This document shows, one piece after another, positions 9,846-19,638 of a DNA stretch of 64,000 nucleotides. The DNA is from Plasmopara viticola (Eukaryota > Oomycota > Peronosporomycetes > Peronosporales > Peronosporaceae), in NCBI GenBank assembly GCA_001695595.3, contig MBPM02000024.1, positions 62,001-126,000 of the forward strand, given 5' to 3'. Every line of letters begins with the position of its first letter. The first letter of the stretch is position 1. The notes under the pieces are model-generated. The model saw only the letters and a program-made list of their open reading frames with translations, had not been told where the DNA came from and searched no databases. The translations under genes were made by a program, and so were the position numbers.

Positions 9846-11333
9846 ATGCCGCGCAAAGGAGGCAAGCGCGTACGTGTCTTCCATCTATTTTATATTTAAT
9901 TCTTCGTTATCATTTGCAAATACTTCAAGTTTGTGCATGGTGCACCTCCCAAACTGATGAACACTACATTGTTATTGTTATATTGCAATATCTAGAGAAA
10001 AACTCGGACACATGTCGTAGAGACTCCTAACGTCAAGAAGGATGATACACCAATGAGTTTCGTCTTTAAAATGGGCAAAGTACCTGGCGTCGTGAGTACT
10101 CTTGTGCAGGACATGCGTCGCGTCATGGCTCCGTACACTGCCGACAAATTGCGGGAGAAACGGAAGAACACGCTCAAAGACTTTGTGCACGTGGGCGCAC
10201 CTTTGGGCGTCACGCACTTTATCTTTTTTACCAATACGGAGGCTGGTACGTATTTGAAGATCGCACGCATTCCGCGGGGTCCGACGTTGTCGTTTAGAGT
10301 GACCAAGTACTCGCTTATGGCGCAAATGCACCTGGTAGTGAGACGCCCCGTGGATGCCACGCAGGCACTTAAATCCAACCCGCTTGTGGTACTCAATAAC
10401 TTTACGGCGCCTGACGACCACATCAAGTTGATGAATGTGACGTTTCAAAACATGTTTCCGGCTCTTGACGTGCAAACCGTGGCACTCTCCGAGTGTAGAC
10501 GCGTGGTCTTATTTAATTATGAAAAAGAGACGGATACGGTCGAGTTTCGTCAGTACATTATTCGTGCAGCACCACTGGGGCTTTCGAAGAGTGTCAAGAC
10601 CATTGTGAAAGCCAAGGTTCCAAATCTAAACAAATTAGAGGATATCAGTGACTACGTGCTGGGCAATGGGGCTGGGATTGGCTCGGCTTCAGACAGTGAA
10701 GTGGACGATGAAGCCGCACACGTGACGTTACCGGACTCGTTCCGTGGACGTGGAAATCTCAAGGCAGAGAAAAGTGCAGTGCGATTGACAGAGATCGGAC
10801 CACGACTTACACTAAGCTTGACTAAGGTAGAGCGTGGTATATGCGAGGGCGATGTCTTGTACCACGCGTTCAAGACCAAGACGCCTGAGGAGTCTGCTAA
10901 GGCCAAGGCAAAGCACGAAGCCGCTTTGGCGCTCAAGCGCCAGCGTCGTGAGGAACAAGAGAGTAATGTTGCGAAAAAGCAGGAGATAAAGGAGGCCAAG
11001 AAGCAGCAAAAGGCCGAACGTAAGCGGAAGCGTGAGCAGGGCAAAGATGAAGATGAATATGATGAGACTACTGCAAAAAGTGACGGCAAAGATGACGACT
11101 CGGAGCTTGACGACGTTGAATATTATCGACAGGAAGTCGGCGAAGAGCCTGAAACCTACATGTTTCCAGACAAAAAGAAGGCATCAAAGAACCAGCAGGA
11201 CATGGCAAAGGATGCACGTGTGCAGAAACCGTCGGACGTGGCGAGCTCGGACAAGAAAAATCGTTTCTTAAAATTAGGCGTCAGGGCTCCAAAAGGGCAG
11301 GTCATTCGCCAGCGGCAGCCAAAGAAAAAATAA
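9846..11333 (+). CDS. SSF1: SSF1/Peter Pan-type Brix-domain ribosome biogenesis protein (two exons)
   Basis: Two exons: 9,846-9,869 (eight codons, MPRKGGKR) and 9,996-11,333, separated by a 126-bp intron (GTACGT...TCTAG), for 453 residues. The short first exon plus RKTRTHV at the start of exon 2 recreates the basic N-terminus expected of Ssf1/Ppan. The Brix domain follows, with PMSFVFKMGKVP, RRVMAPYTADKLREK and NTLKDFVHVGAPLGVTHF, and a later ERGICEG block. The C-terminal 130 residues are lysine/glutamate-rich and low in complexity. Ssf1 proteins act in the nucleolus in 60S assembly and 27S pre-rRNA processing. This is the only complete copy in the window; truncated derivatives of its 3' two thirds lie at 19,060-23,985, 27,878-28,054, 28,385-29,332, 34,666-35,610, 35,942-36,118, 39,690-40,225 and 50,030-50,440. 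It is therefore the likely source of the downstream array. Confidence 0.92.
9870..9995 (+). other. Intron of SSF1
   Basis: GT-AG intron of 126 bp in phase 0 after eight codons. A few bases downstream a second AG (at 9,996-9,997) could serve as an alternative acceptor but would shift the frame. The acceptor at 9,994-9,995 keeps the frame and gives a family-like N-terminus. Confidence 0.8.
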
Positions 11334-12995
11334 GGCAATCCTTGTTACTCTGTTCTTTTGCGTTTGAATTTCTGATAAAGTTAATACTTTAAAGCAGAAA
11401 CGCGATGGTTAGTCGTTCCGCTAGAGTGATGTGACTTGACTCAATAAGGCAACTTGCACCTCATTCATTGCTTAAAATCGCGCAACGTAAAGCGATATTC
11501 TAAACTATGAAAGAATACAAGATTTATTGCAAGGTGCTGTCCATGTTATTTAATAATGGATACGCGTGGCAAAATGCAATTGATATTTTGCCACAGATGA
11601 GCAACGACGTGTCTCGCAAGATGCAATCTTGAGAATCATCAGTCTTCTTCCTCAAACCGAGTGGACCGTATTCGCTTGCGATCAAATGCTCCAGGAACCT
11701 GAACGCTGGTGCAGCTGGGCAGCGTTCAGGTTGCTCGAAAAGCGATGGCTTTATCTACAGGAAAGACGCTGTTGCTAGCTGAAATTAACTGGGTTCAACG
11801 TCGAAGTGATGTTGATCGTACCATCGCCAGTGGTTTTCTAACCACAATTACGTCGGCTATCGGAGATAATGCACTGTACGTCGCTGAAGATTCGTACGAC
11901 TACGACACTACCAACACTTCACCATTTTGCGGGATGACTGAGCGAGCACCTGATTCAGTGAAAGAGCTATGGCGACTCATTCCAGCACGTCGAATTTTTA
12001 AATCGTCAGCGTATACACAGAAGGCTACCTTTATGCCTCAAACATACCTGTACTGTACGTAATGATTTCGACAGTTAATCACTGAAGAAGTCCCTCGTTG
12101 GGACTCTTAGGACTTGCCAGATTTGGCTAGCATTTGGCGATTAATGAAGCTGGATGAAAACCGTTGCGCATTTACAATGTCAGCCATGAAACTTATCTCA
12201 CTTCTTCGGCAAAGTTTGTCAAATTTTGTGGACGTGAAGTCGTCACGAGCACACTATATCCCCTTGATGAGAAACGCTCCGAGTACCGTGAGTGGAAATT
12301 AAACTCAGCAACCATACCATTGTTAGAGCGAGCATTGCATTTTTCGAGCGAAACTATGCTAAAGCTGTGCAGACGCTCACCACTATTCGTTCTGAGAAAA
12401 CTTTATCTACTGCTCATCGCAAGGAAGCGCTTAGCTCCCGCATGGTAGCAAATTGGATGCTTACAAACGAAGGCTGTGCTAGCGCAGACGCTGCTCTTCT
12501 AAAGGCTTTGGGCAGCTGTTCAGATTACTTCCTGCTAGCTCACTACAAAAAGCCAAACGATGATGATAGGGAGCTTCTGCAACACTTTGCCAAGAATTCA
12601 TTTTAAGTTTAACTCTGTGATACAGCTTTGATTTTAATAGTATCCCGCTTTTTGTATGCGCCTTAAAGTCCAAAAGCCAGGTATTAATTAAGCTTTAGCG
12701 ATCGTGTGAATCTGACGTTATCTTCTCCAACTTTTAGGCTCAGTAACCCACAGACTGCCAAGAAGCATGCACTCAAAACTTTAAGGATCGAGATTCGTCC
12801 TCTTGCGTACATAATTTGACCTCGCGCTTGCCTCCGTTCTGGCTTCCGCCCAAAATTTTATTCATATTGCGACGTCCAAATTTACTGTGTTGGTTGTACG
12901 ATTGATGGGGTTCACCACTTCAAGTTTTGTTGAATCTTTACGGCACAGTGTGCCTTTACACGATACCTCTTCTGCTCTAAATTTCAACAATTTTT
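10498..12995 (+). repeat. Direct repeat unit, copy 1 (SSF1 3' part plus WRL pseudogene)
   Basis: From within SSF1 to about 12,995 this sequence recurs nearly base for base at 28,499-31,063. Shared disabling changes in the WRL pseudogene show that the copies separated after that gene had died. Copy 1 lacks about 70 bp at about 11,425, where copy 2 and the inverted paralogue at 34,500-34,600 have sequence, so copy 1 took a later deletion. Confidence 0.85.
11507..12606 (+). pseudogene. WRL family pseudogene A
   Basis: It lies 174 bp past the SSF1 stop in the same direction. It begins MKEYKIYCKV at 11,507, matching MGEFEIYCKV of the intact gene at 33,268-34,431, and ends LLQHFAKNSF at 12,606. 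A deletion around 11,600 removes the segment between the first helices and the VSQD block and shifts the frame to a stop. Further frameshifts follow near 11,730, 12,060 and 12,240. Fragments such as LLLAEINWVQR, LYVAEDSYDYD and ALSSRMVANWML are still readable in different frames. Non-functional as protein. Confidence 0.9.
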
Positions 12996-13004
12996 ATGTT
13001 TGCG
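12607..13004. other. 3' flank of WRL pseudogene A
   Basis: Non-coding; repeated at 30,676-31,063 with few differences. Both copies end abruptly at about the same base, next to sequence from a broken copia element. I see no gene. Confidence 0.5.
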
Positions 13005-14790
13005 AACTCTGTCTCACATCCGATCATCGAAATTATAAACGTGTTCCCCTATGTTTTCGTAGAGCGTCTTGAGCTCATATACCCTGTCGCGAATTCATCT
13101 TTGTGCTTAATAGATTATGCCACAAAAATCGTCTGAAGCCGTCGGATACGTTATCAAAACCGTGCACCGTTCTAAAAGAACGTTTTTTTGGCTCCATTAC
13201 ATCTATGCATATAAGCTTAAGCATGCGTGATGGCTCAATAATCGACGGTGACGGAGAGAACCCAACTGTCGGTTTGCCCTTCAAAAACTTCTCCGTACTG
13301 CTAAAATATCATGCTTTATCATCAGCACACTGCTTGCTCGTATGCCGATGTGTCTTGATTCGGCCATTTCCTTCAGGGTGCCCCCAGAGGGCGCGCCAAA
13401 GTTCCCACTAATTATTAACACTAGCATACTCTATGAGTCTAGTTTCTCTTTTCGATTTCAACCCAGGACGTATGCCATGCCAGCTTTACTGGCCTTAGCT
13501 CGGTGCGACTTGGCTTCCAAATATCGCAAGTAGAATTTTGAAATCTCACTTCAAAGCTGCGCTTTGCCAACCTTTCAACTGACAGCAAGCATCTGTTGAG
13601 TTCTTGAATGTGCAAAATAGCGACCATTTCTATGTGCAAGGCGTGCAATTTGATCAGCTTGATCGTTTCTTTTTTTAGTAACTTGCAGCTTCTAGCGTCT
13701 GCGACTATGACTTTCGGATCAGACATAAGAGACGCTTTTATGAGTTTATTGATGAGCCAGGCCCTTTACCAGCAGCAGCTATGCACGATCTCCTTCGGAA
13801 CTGAAGCGCTTTAGACAATCTCACCTAGAACTTTCGATTTGACCACTTTGGGAAAATTTGACTAATACTTGGCTACGATGTAAGAAAAACAAATGGAACA
13901 AAGAAGACCAATAGTCTTTGGGTTGTTAGCATCAGATGGCTAAGAACCAACCGTTAGGCAGTAGAAGGGCAACAATCCGTAAAAGTGCACTATATATTGT
14001 TTTCACCGCGTTCTTCCGGGAGCCGTTGCTCTTCTCAACCATTTTCTCTGTCACCCTTGATCTGTTCTCCATATGCCTGTGATGCTACGCACCTTTCTTC
14101 GTATCGAAACGTCCATACTCTTTCAGCAAACTCTCCTTCGCCTTTAAAAGCGTGAGGTCCAACAAGCTGTCATCAATCAAGTTTCTTAGTTCGCATTCTA
14201 TCGAAAACTGCTAAAGAAAGTAACAAACTGTTGAGTCTCGTCGAGTGGCTCTTTTAGCGTGTGAAGCCCCATACTTAGCTCATCAAAACGCTGTTCAGGC
14301 CTACAACCGTAATCACTCCACTTTTTATAAAGTCTCATTGAGAATGGGTCATGAAAAAGAAATTCTGCATGGTAACACGATTGTTAATGTCTAGCAACGT
14401 GTACCAAGCCATAAAAAAAGAGTCATCGTGGCCAGCCAAATCTTGGTGTGGTGCTCGATCGCCACCCTTGAGCAATAAACTCAGGTACCTTTATGTCGTT
14501 GAGCAACCACGTCTCAGTCATCTTTGATACAGACTTGACCAGCTGCTGCATCTATGATTCCTTACTAACAAACATCATGCGCATGACAAACTTCGATGGG
14601 AATAGTTTTTCTACTCAGAAGGTATTCACTTGTTTTGGATGTCATTTTTGAGGCGAAAGGATAAGATGAGTCTGGTGCGGCTATTAATTGATTTGTGTGG
14701 AGTGTGCGGTGTTAAATAAAATTTGAGGTAAACAAGTTTAGGTGTTTAATTTGGACAATGTCTTGCTACGTCTGAGCCACTCATTTTATA
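13005..14790 (-). mobile_element. Decayed Ty1/copia element, 5' half (gag to integrase)
   Basis: Translated in several broken frames on the minus strand, this matches the intact element at 19,445-23,904. A gag segment QRFDELSMGL lies near 14,290. The protease/GAG-preintegrase region VTVADARSCKLL and LLSVERLAKRS lies at 13,560-13,720. The integrase start, MKGKPTVG followed by IDVMEPKK, lies at 13,190-13,284. It stops within integrase at about 13,000. No RT or RNase H follows; the missing half appears to be at 31,066-33,060. The mirror copy is 46,180-47,965. Confidence 0.8.
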
Positions 14791-15342
14791 TCGTTATGGA
14801 CCCTCTTCTTGTTTTCCTATCAGCAATTGACATTGCGCCCGCAATCAAATGGTAGTGCGCCCCTAATCGCCGACCATAAAGATACTTGTATCCATGCGAT
14901 CTGAATTACACGCATTCAATGATGGAATCCCAACAAAATCTGAAACGATCTATACTTACCGACCCTGAGGCATGAGTAGTTAGTCGTTCGCGAGTTAGAC
15001 TCATATGCCACTAAAGTGGACGAGCAAGTACACCTAAAAGTGTGACTGCTCGAACAATCCGCACACAAGTGGGCGGGAGAGCCTTAAGCATAAGTAAGAA
15101 CATTAAGATTAGGCGTATATAATCTAGAATATAAGATGCAGCTGTACTTGGGTTGGCTCATGACAGGATTCGCCAGCGTCAATTCGCAGCCATGGGTCAA
15201 ATTTTGTTTTAGTGATTTTCACAGCTGGTCTTTGACCCCGACTTGAAAGGTACTCACAAACTGAATGACACTGTAGCGATTCCTCATACTCAGCGTGAGA
15301 CATAGCGTCGGATACATGAGACTGGTATCACTTTGTTGACGT
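14791..15342. other. Unassigned inverted-repeat sequence next to the copia remnant
   Basis: No open frame. A TATATAATCT box-like stretch lies near 15,116, and the segment is matched at about 45,620-46,180. It may contain the remains of an LTR of the adjacent copia element, but I could not define LTR ends. Confidence 0.3.
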
Positions 15343-16020
15343 TCCCATGCCCAGTTTTTACATTCGACCAAGGCCAGACGTTTTATGCACTAAGACTGAA
15401 GCTGGAACACACGACCTTCTCACACATCCTTCAAGTTGCGAAGGATAATCTTTAACTTCTAACAGCGGCATCCTAAGCTCTAAACCTTAATCGCACAAAG
15501 CAGCCAAAAGGTCACCTTACAACTCAGCAGCACAAAGAAGGAACTTACAAGCTCGCCAGAGCGAATCGGCAGAATGTATTTCTTCAAGTCAAAATCGTAT
15601 GTTGGAGACGTTTAGGTAATATGTCGTCGACCCTGATCGATGGCCACTAAATTGGCGAATTCGAAAAACCAATATTGCCAACATCTTGCGACCCATTAAA
15701 ACGCCATCAAAACGAGAAAACCTTTTCTTTCCAGCTGCACGAATCATCAAACGTTGAGCTATCGGCAAGTTTGTCGTCAACGTACTAGCCTCTTCCACAT
15801 GATGGTCTTCACTAAGTCCATCGGCTTGAATTTGAAATGTCTGAATTAAATTTGCACTCACTAGCCGAGCTCTTTGCATTTGATTTAGGAAAGGTGCCGA
15901 TACATGATAAAATACACACCGATTTATTTCATGCAGTGTTAAAATGCTAATTGACATGTTTGATAACCTCATGTTTTTATCCTCAGCTTGCATTAAGACA
16001 AGCCTCGGGAATTCTATACA
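15343..16020 (+). pseudogene. Decayed gene fragment Y, copy 1 (unknown family)
   Basis: A relic with many stops. It reads FTFDQGQTFYAL near 15,360 and KFVVNVLASST near 15,765. It is matched in reverse at 44,960-45,617 and, more distantly, at 55,310-55,810, where FAIDHGQKVNAL and GKFIVDVHLPS occupy the same places. The shared plus-strand readings suggest a once-coding sequence of unknown function. A 153-codon frame on the opposite strand (15,589-16,050) is probably fortuitous. Confidence 0.45.
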
Positions 16021-16284
16021 AATGCGTAACACCTCCAAATAGTCCTCCAAATAGTTTTACGCCCTCTAGCTTTGCAAGGACTACCAGAGTTTTGACGTCG
16101 ACGCCTTCATACCGAAGCCAATGGAGATTGGCTCAGTCTTCCTATCCGAGTGTCAGTGCTCTCACCGAGTTTAACAGTGTATTGATCGCTTGCTTTATCT
16201 TTTTAGATGCTTTGTCGCACAGCTGTGTGCTGTTCACCAGCTTCTTTACTAAAACCAGGTGAGGTCACAAGAGCCCTTTGACCA

Positions 16285-16319
16285 TAGAATAGTCCGTGAC
16301 AGAGTCACGGACTATTCTA
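16285..16319. repeat. Perfect 16-bp hairpin with 3-nt loop at a deletion junction
   Basis: 16,285-16,300 is the exact reverse complement of 16,304-16,319, with loop AGA. The paralogous site at about 43,340-43,375 has only an imperfect version. The hairpin lies exactly where the left arm lacks 1.36 kb present in the right arm (about 43,375-44,715). Confidence 0.85.
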
Positions 16320-17590
16320 CTCTTGAAAATAAGGTCTTTCGCACAGCTGTTATGTCTGACAAAACGTTAGCACACTTTTGGAAGATGCCATAGACTCATC
16401 GTTCTTATAGATACGGCCTTTTGCATATCTCGTAGATATGACAATAAGTCTAACACATTCGGGGGCTTTCTTTGGAAGATGAAAAATGATCTGACACCGT
16501 AGGCGATTTTGGAATTAATTTGCAATCTGAGCGGGCAGAGAGCCAGGCTTGCGTTCGCCCTGGTGAGAGGTAGCAAAAAAGGATAAAGTCCCTGTCTTAT
16601 TTGCGAATTTATATTAAGTCGCTCCAGAGAACGAAGAGTAGGAGCATATGCATCAGTTTTCGATTTGCAACCGATTAATATTTTTGATGCCATAAGCCAA
16701 AAGTCGTGAACAATCGAATCGCGGAAGATCCTGCACCTCAAATCTTTGTAGAATACCGCATGATCCTGTCGCAGCTTCAGCGATTACCGTATTTTTTTGT
16801 AACCGTCAGCTTTTGACGAATAAGCGCCAGTGAATTTTTTGTATAAGCCAACCTATATTATGTTCTTTGATCGTGACACTTATCCGCATTTTTCGTATAC
16901 CTTGTCCCTGACAACGTGCTCTTTGTAGCTGATACTGCCTCGATCTGACTTCTACAAAGCCTAAGAGGGCCAGGGCCTACCGCTTACATGACAAGTCAAT
17001 CGGCTCTCGTTCCGCTGCTATGTTTGGTAATCCTATTCAGCGTTCTTTAATTTACTGCTGCCACATACTTATCTCACTCCTCTGCATGCACGCGACCACA
17101 AGCCCTTTATACAGCTTACGAGCTTGCCAAAAATGGATGAGAAGGTGTCCGTCTATCTGTCAAGACAAGCACAAATTCTCGAAAACGGTGAGCTACTAAG
17201 CCATCTCTCTTTTGAAGTGCTGAGACGTCATACTGCTATGCTAGATCAGACATACGCGAGGCCGGAAAATAATTAGCGCTTCATACGGAGCATTTTTCGC
17301 TAAGTAACGCCTTAAATGTATCTTTGAATAGCGTCATTGATTCGGCACAAAGTCTTCTTTGACTCTGGGTCACGCATTAGTCGCGCAAGCACGTCTTCGT
17401 GGTCTCTCTTCTTCGAAAAATTACTCTTTCTAAGCCCTGAAGTGTTTCTTAGCCACAGAACGCTCCTGCCTATCTATCTTTAAGTACGCGGACTCTTTCA
17501 AAGCTTTCTCCGCGACTGTGTTAAACATATCGTTTACTTGAAATGATTGTTCATCGGACAAGACACTTTTAATTTTTTTTGAATTTAAAA
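16320..17590. other. Unassigned inverted-repeat sequence
   Basis: Matched at about 42,055-43,340 in reverse. There are several frames of 70-125 codons (for example 16,367-16,741 minus), but the mirror copy breaks them, so I do not call genes. The part next to 17,590 is the 3' flank of the WRL pseudogene, also recognisable near 48,130-48,230. Confidence 0.3.
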
Positions 17591-17591
17591 C

Positions 17592-18195
17592 TTCAATCTT
17601 TAAGAGGAAGCGCCGCAAGGCAATGCAATAGCCTTTTATCATCATCCGTACCAGTCAAGAAGAAATCTAAATAGCTGCTCAAAGGCGAGGAAAGAGCAGT
17701 GTTTAAGATAGCATATCCTTTGTTTTCTAGCATTTAATTCGCACCCATACGATAGCTTACCGCAGTAAATTATATTGTTGGCTCAGAAGGAGTATTCGCC
17801 ATGTTTTACTCTACAAAATAGTGCGAAACAAGCTTCAACAATGGTATCGCTGCTGGTGTTAAATTTTTCCTCACGGAATCTGGAGCGTTTCTCATCAAGT
17901 GGATAAAATGCTTTCGTAGTGACCGCACGCTGAAATTCATCGATATCCTATGCCAGGAAACTGAGGAAAGTGTCATGTTTGGCATTATTAAGTACGTACT
18001 GGTCACACTTCGATGATAAAGATCGATTACTTTTAGCATGGCATCTTGGGATACACGGCGTTGCTGAGTTTTTATGCTATCTTAGTCTCATCTGTGGACA
18101 ATTAAAGCAAAATGCTGATTGCATTTGCCGCCCGCGTTTGCCAACAAGTAAGTGGAACGGCCCCATATTGTACATCTCGTATTCTGCACCATGAT
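17592..18195 (-). pseudogene. WRL family pseudogene, strongly decayed
   Basis: Minus-strand remnant with the start region (HHGAEYEMYN, then FHLL, RGRQMQSAFCF) at about 18,100-18,195 and the C-terminal part (SYRMGAN, then a LHCLAALPLKD-like end) at about 17,592-17,770. The central W-R-L domain is deleted. Mirror copy at 41,450-42,053. It lies downstream of the SSF1 remnant in the same direction, as in the parental SSF1-WRL order. Confidence 0.75.
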
Positions 18196-18786
18196 GGATA
18201 AGACTTTCTTACTTGGGAGGCTTTGCTTGATGGAAGAATCCCCAGTTGCCTTAGTGAGTCGGGTACATCACTTTATCTACAACTCTCGTTTCTAGGTAAA
18301 GTAAGATTAATTTCGGGTATCACAAAAAGCACTAAACCTTCTAGACTTCTTAATTTCAGAGACCCGAAGCGTTAAGTTGCGATTACGCTACCATAACGAT
18401 TACTGATGATGTTGACTGATTGCAAGTCCAGATTAACGATGATTAGACTGTGATTTTGAACAACACTGCAACTATGTAGAAATAATCGTAGCGAACATTT
18501 TTTAAGAAAGTGCCCAATTACATAACGGATGCGATAAGCACGTTGTCTAGTTATAAGTTCAAATTGACCAAAAAATTAAGCTATTTGAGATAATAAAAAA
18601 AATAAATAACACAGATTTATTCTATCACTATTTGTTGTCCTAAATAAATAGTATTTTGGAATCCCTTCAAGATAACTAATATTGCTGTGATATAATACAA
18701 ATTGATACGTAAGGATTGGAAATAAACATTTCAATAATATTTATTAAGATAAAATACTCTAAGAAGATAAGTACATTATTTACTAC
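18196..18786. other. Spacer between WRL remnant and fragment X
   Basis: AT-rich non-coding sequence, matched at about 40,540-41,450. It provides the empty site (around 18,610) for the SINE-like insertion 40,703-41,022 of the other arm. Confidence 0.4.
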
Positions 18787-18789
18787 TAG

Positions 18790-19041
18790 TGGCCAATCCA
18801 AGAGACACTCGATGCAGCTGTGTATCGAAACGGTGCTGGCTGCGAAATCGACTCTGTTGTTACAGTGACAGCTTGCGCCTTCTTAGCTGCGAAAGAAATG
18901 GCGAAGGGGAAAAGAAGGCGCGCTGTATTTGATCTTGTTACATCAACAGAATTTGTGCCACCAATGGAAAAGACCATCATCGAGATTTTGAGCGGGCGAC
19001 TTGATCATAAGCTTATTATAAAGGGGACTAACCAAAATTGA
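18790..19041 (+). pseudogene. Conserved coding fragment X, copy 1 (unknown family)
   Basis: An open stretch of 83 codons between a TAG and a TGA, reading WPIQETLDAAVYRNGAGCEI, then FLAAKEMAKGKRRRAVFDLV and ending LDHKLIIKG. The same fragment occurs at 40,250-40,525 (minus) and, with stops, at about 49,640-49,870 (plus). Each copy lies between an SSF1 remnant and a WRL remnant and points against them. There is no start codon and no neighbouring remainder of the gene, so it is a captured piece of an unidentified gene. It is absent from the parental SSF1-WRL gap. Confidence 0.5.
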
Positions 19042-19059
19042 ATAACACTCAATCCAATT

Positions 19060-19440
19060 TACCACCAATTTATCGTTAGCAAGTCGCTGCTTCTTAGCCT
19101 CCCTAATTTCTTGTTTTTTCGCATTGTTAGTCTTTTTGGCTTATCGATGCTGACGCTTGAGCGCCAACGCGTATCTATGCTTCCCCTTAGCCTTAACAGC
19201 GTCATGGTCTTAAGCGCATGAAATAAGGCACCGCCCTCGCATATACCGCGCTCTTCTTTAGTTAAACTAAATGTAAGTTGTGGTCCGGTCTCCGTTTTGC
19301 ACTGCACATTTCTCTGCCTTGCGATTGCTACGGTCACGGAACGAGTCCGACAACATCTCTTGTGTGGCTTTATCGCCCACCTCGCCGTCAAAAGCCCGAT
19401 CCAATACCATCCCTATTGTCCAGCAAGTTGACGCTAATAT
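19060..19440 (-). pseudogene. SSF1 pseudogene fragment a, 3' portion (split by copia insertion)
   Basis: Minus-strand remnant of the SSF1 C-terminal half: LTFSLTKEERGICEGGALFH matches the parental LTLSLTKVERGICEG block, followed by a decayed lysine-rich tail. It continues across the copia element at 23,905-23,985. The same remnant without the insertion is at 39,690-40,225 on the other arm. Confidence 0.85.
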
Positions 19441-19444
19441 ACGC

Positions 19445-19590
19445 TGTTAACATTACACCGCTGAATGCATGTTGAACAGGTGGATGGCTTTACAGTAATT
19501 ACAAGTACGTCACAATTAGTAATTACATATGGTAGCCATTCATTGGTCAGGATAAATATATTCACTTCGGTTTTTACTTTCTTCTTAACA
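19445..19590 (+). repeat. 5' LTR of the copia element
   Basis: 146 bp, TG...CA ended, apparently identical to the 3' LTR. Unusually short for a copia LTR. Confidence 0.95.
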
Positions 19591-19638
19591 GGTTAACAGC
19601 CGCAAACAACAGCCTCGCATCACCACACCGTCACCGCC

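Noticed and set aside
15589..16050. 153-codon minus-strand frame as a gene
   Set aside because: The mirror copy is shortened by a stop, and the opposite strand aligns across three copies as a decayed coding relic, so this frame is probably fortuitous.
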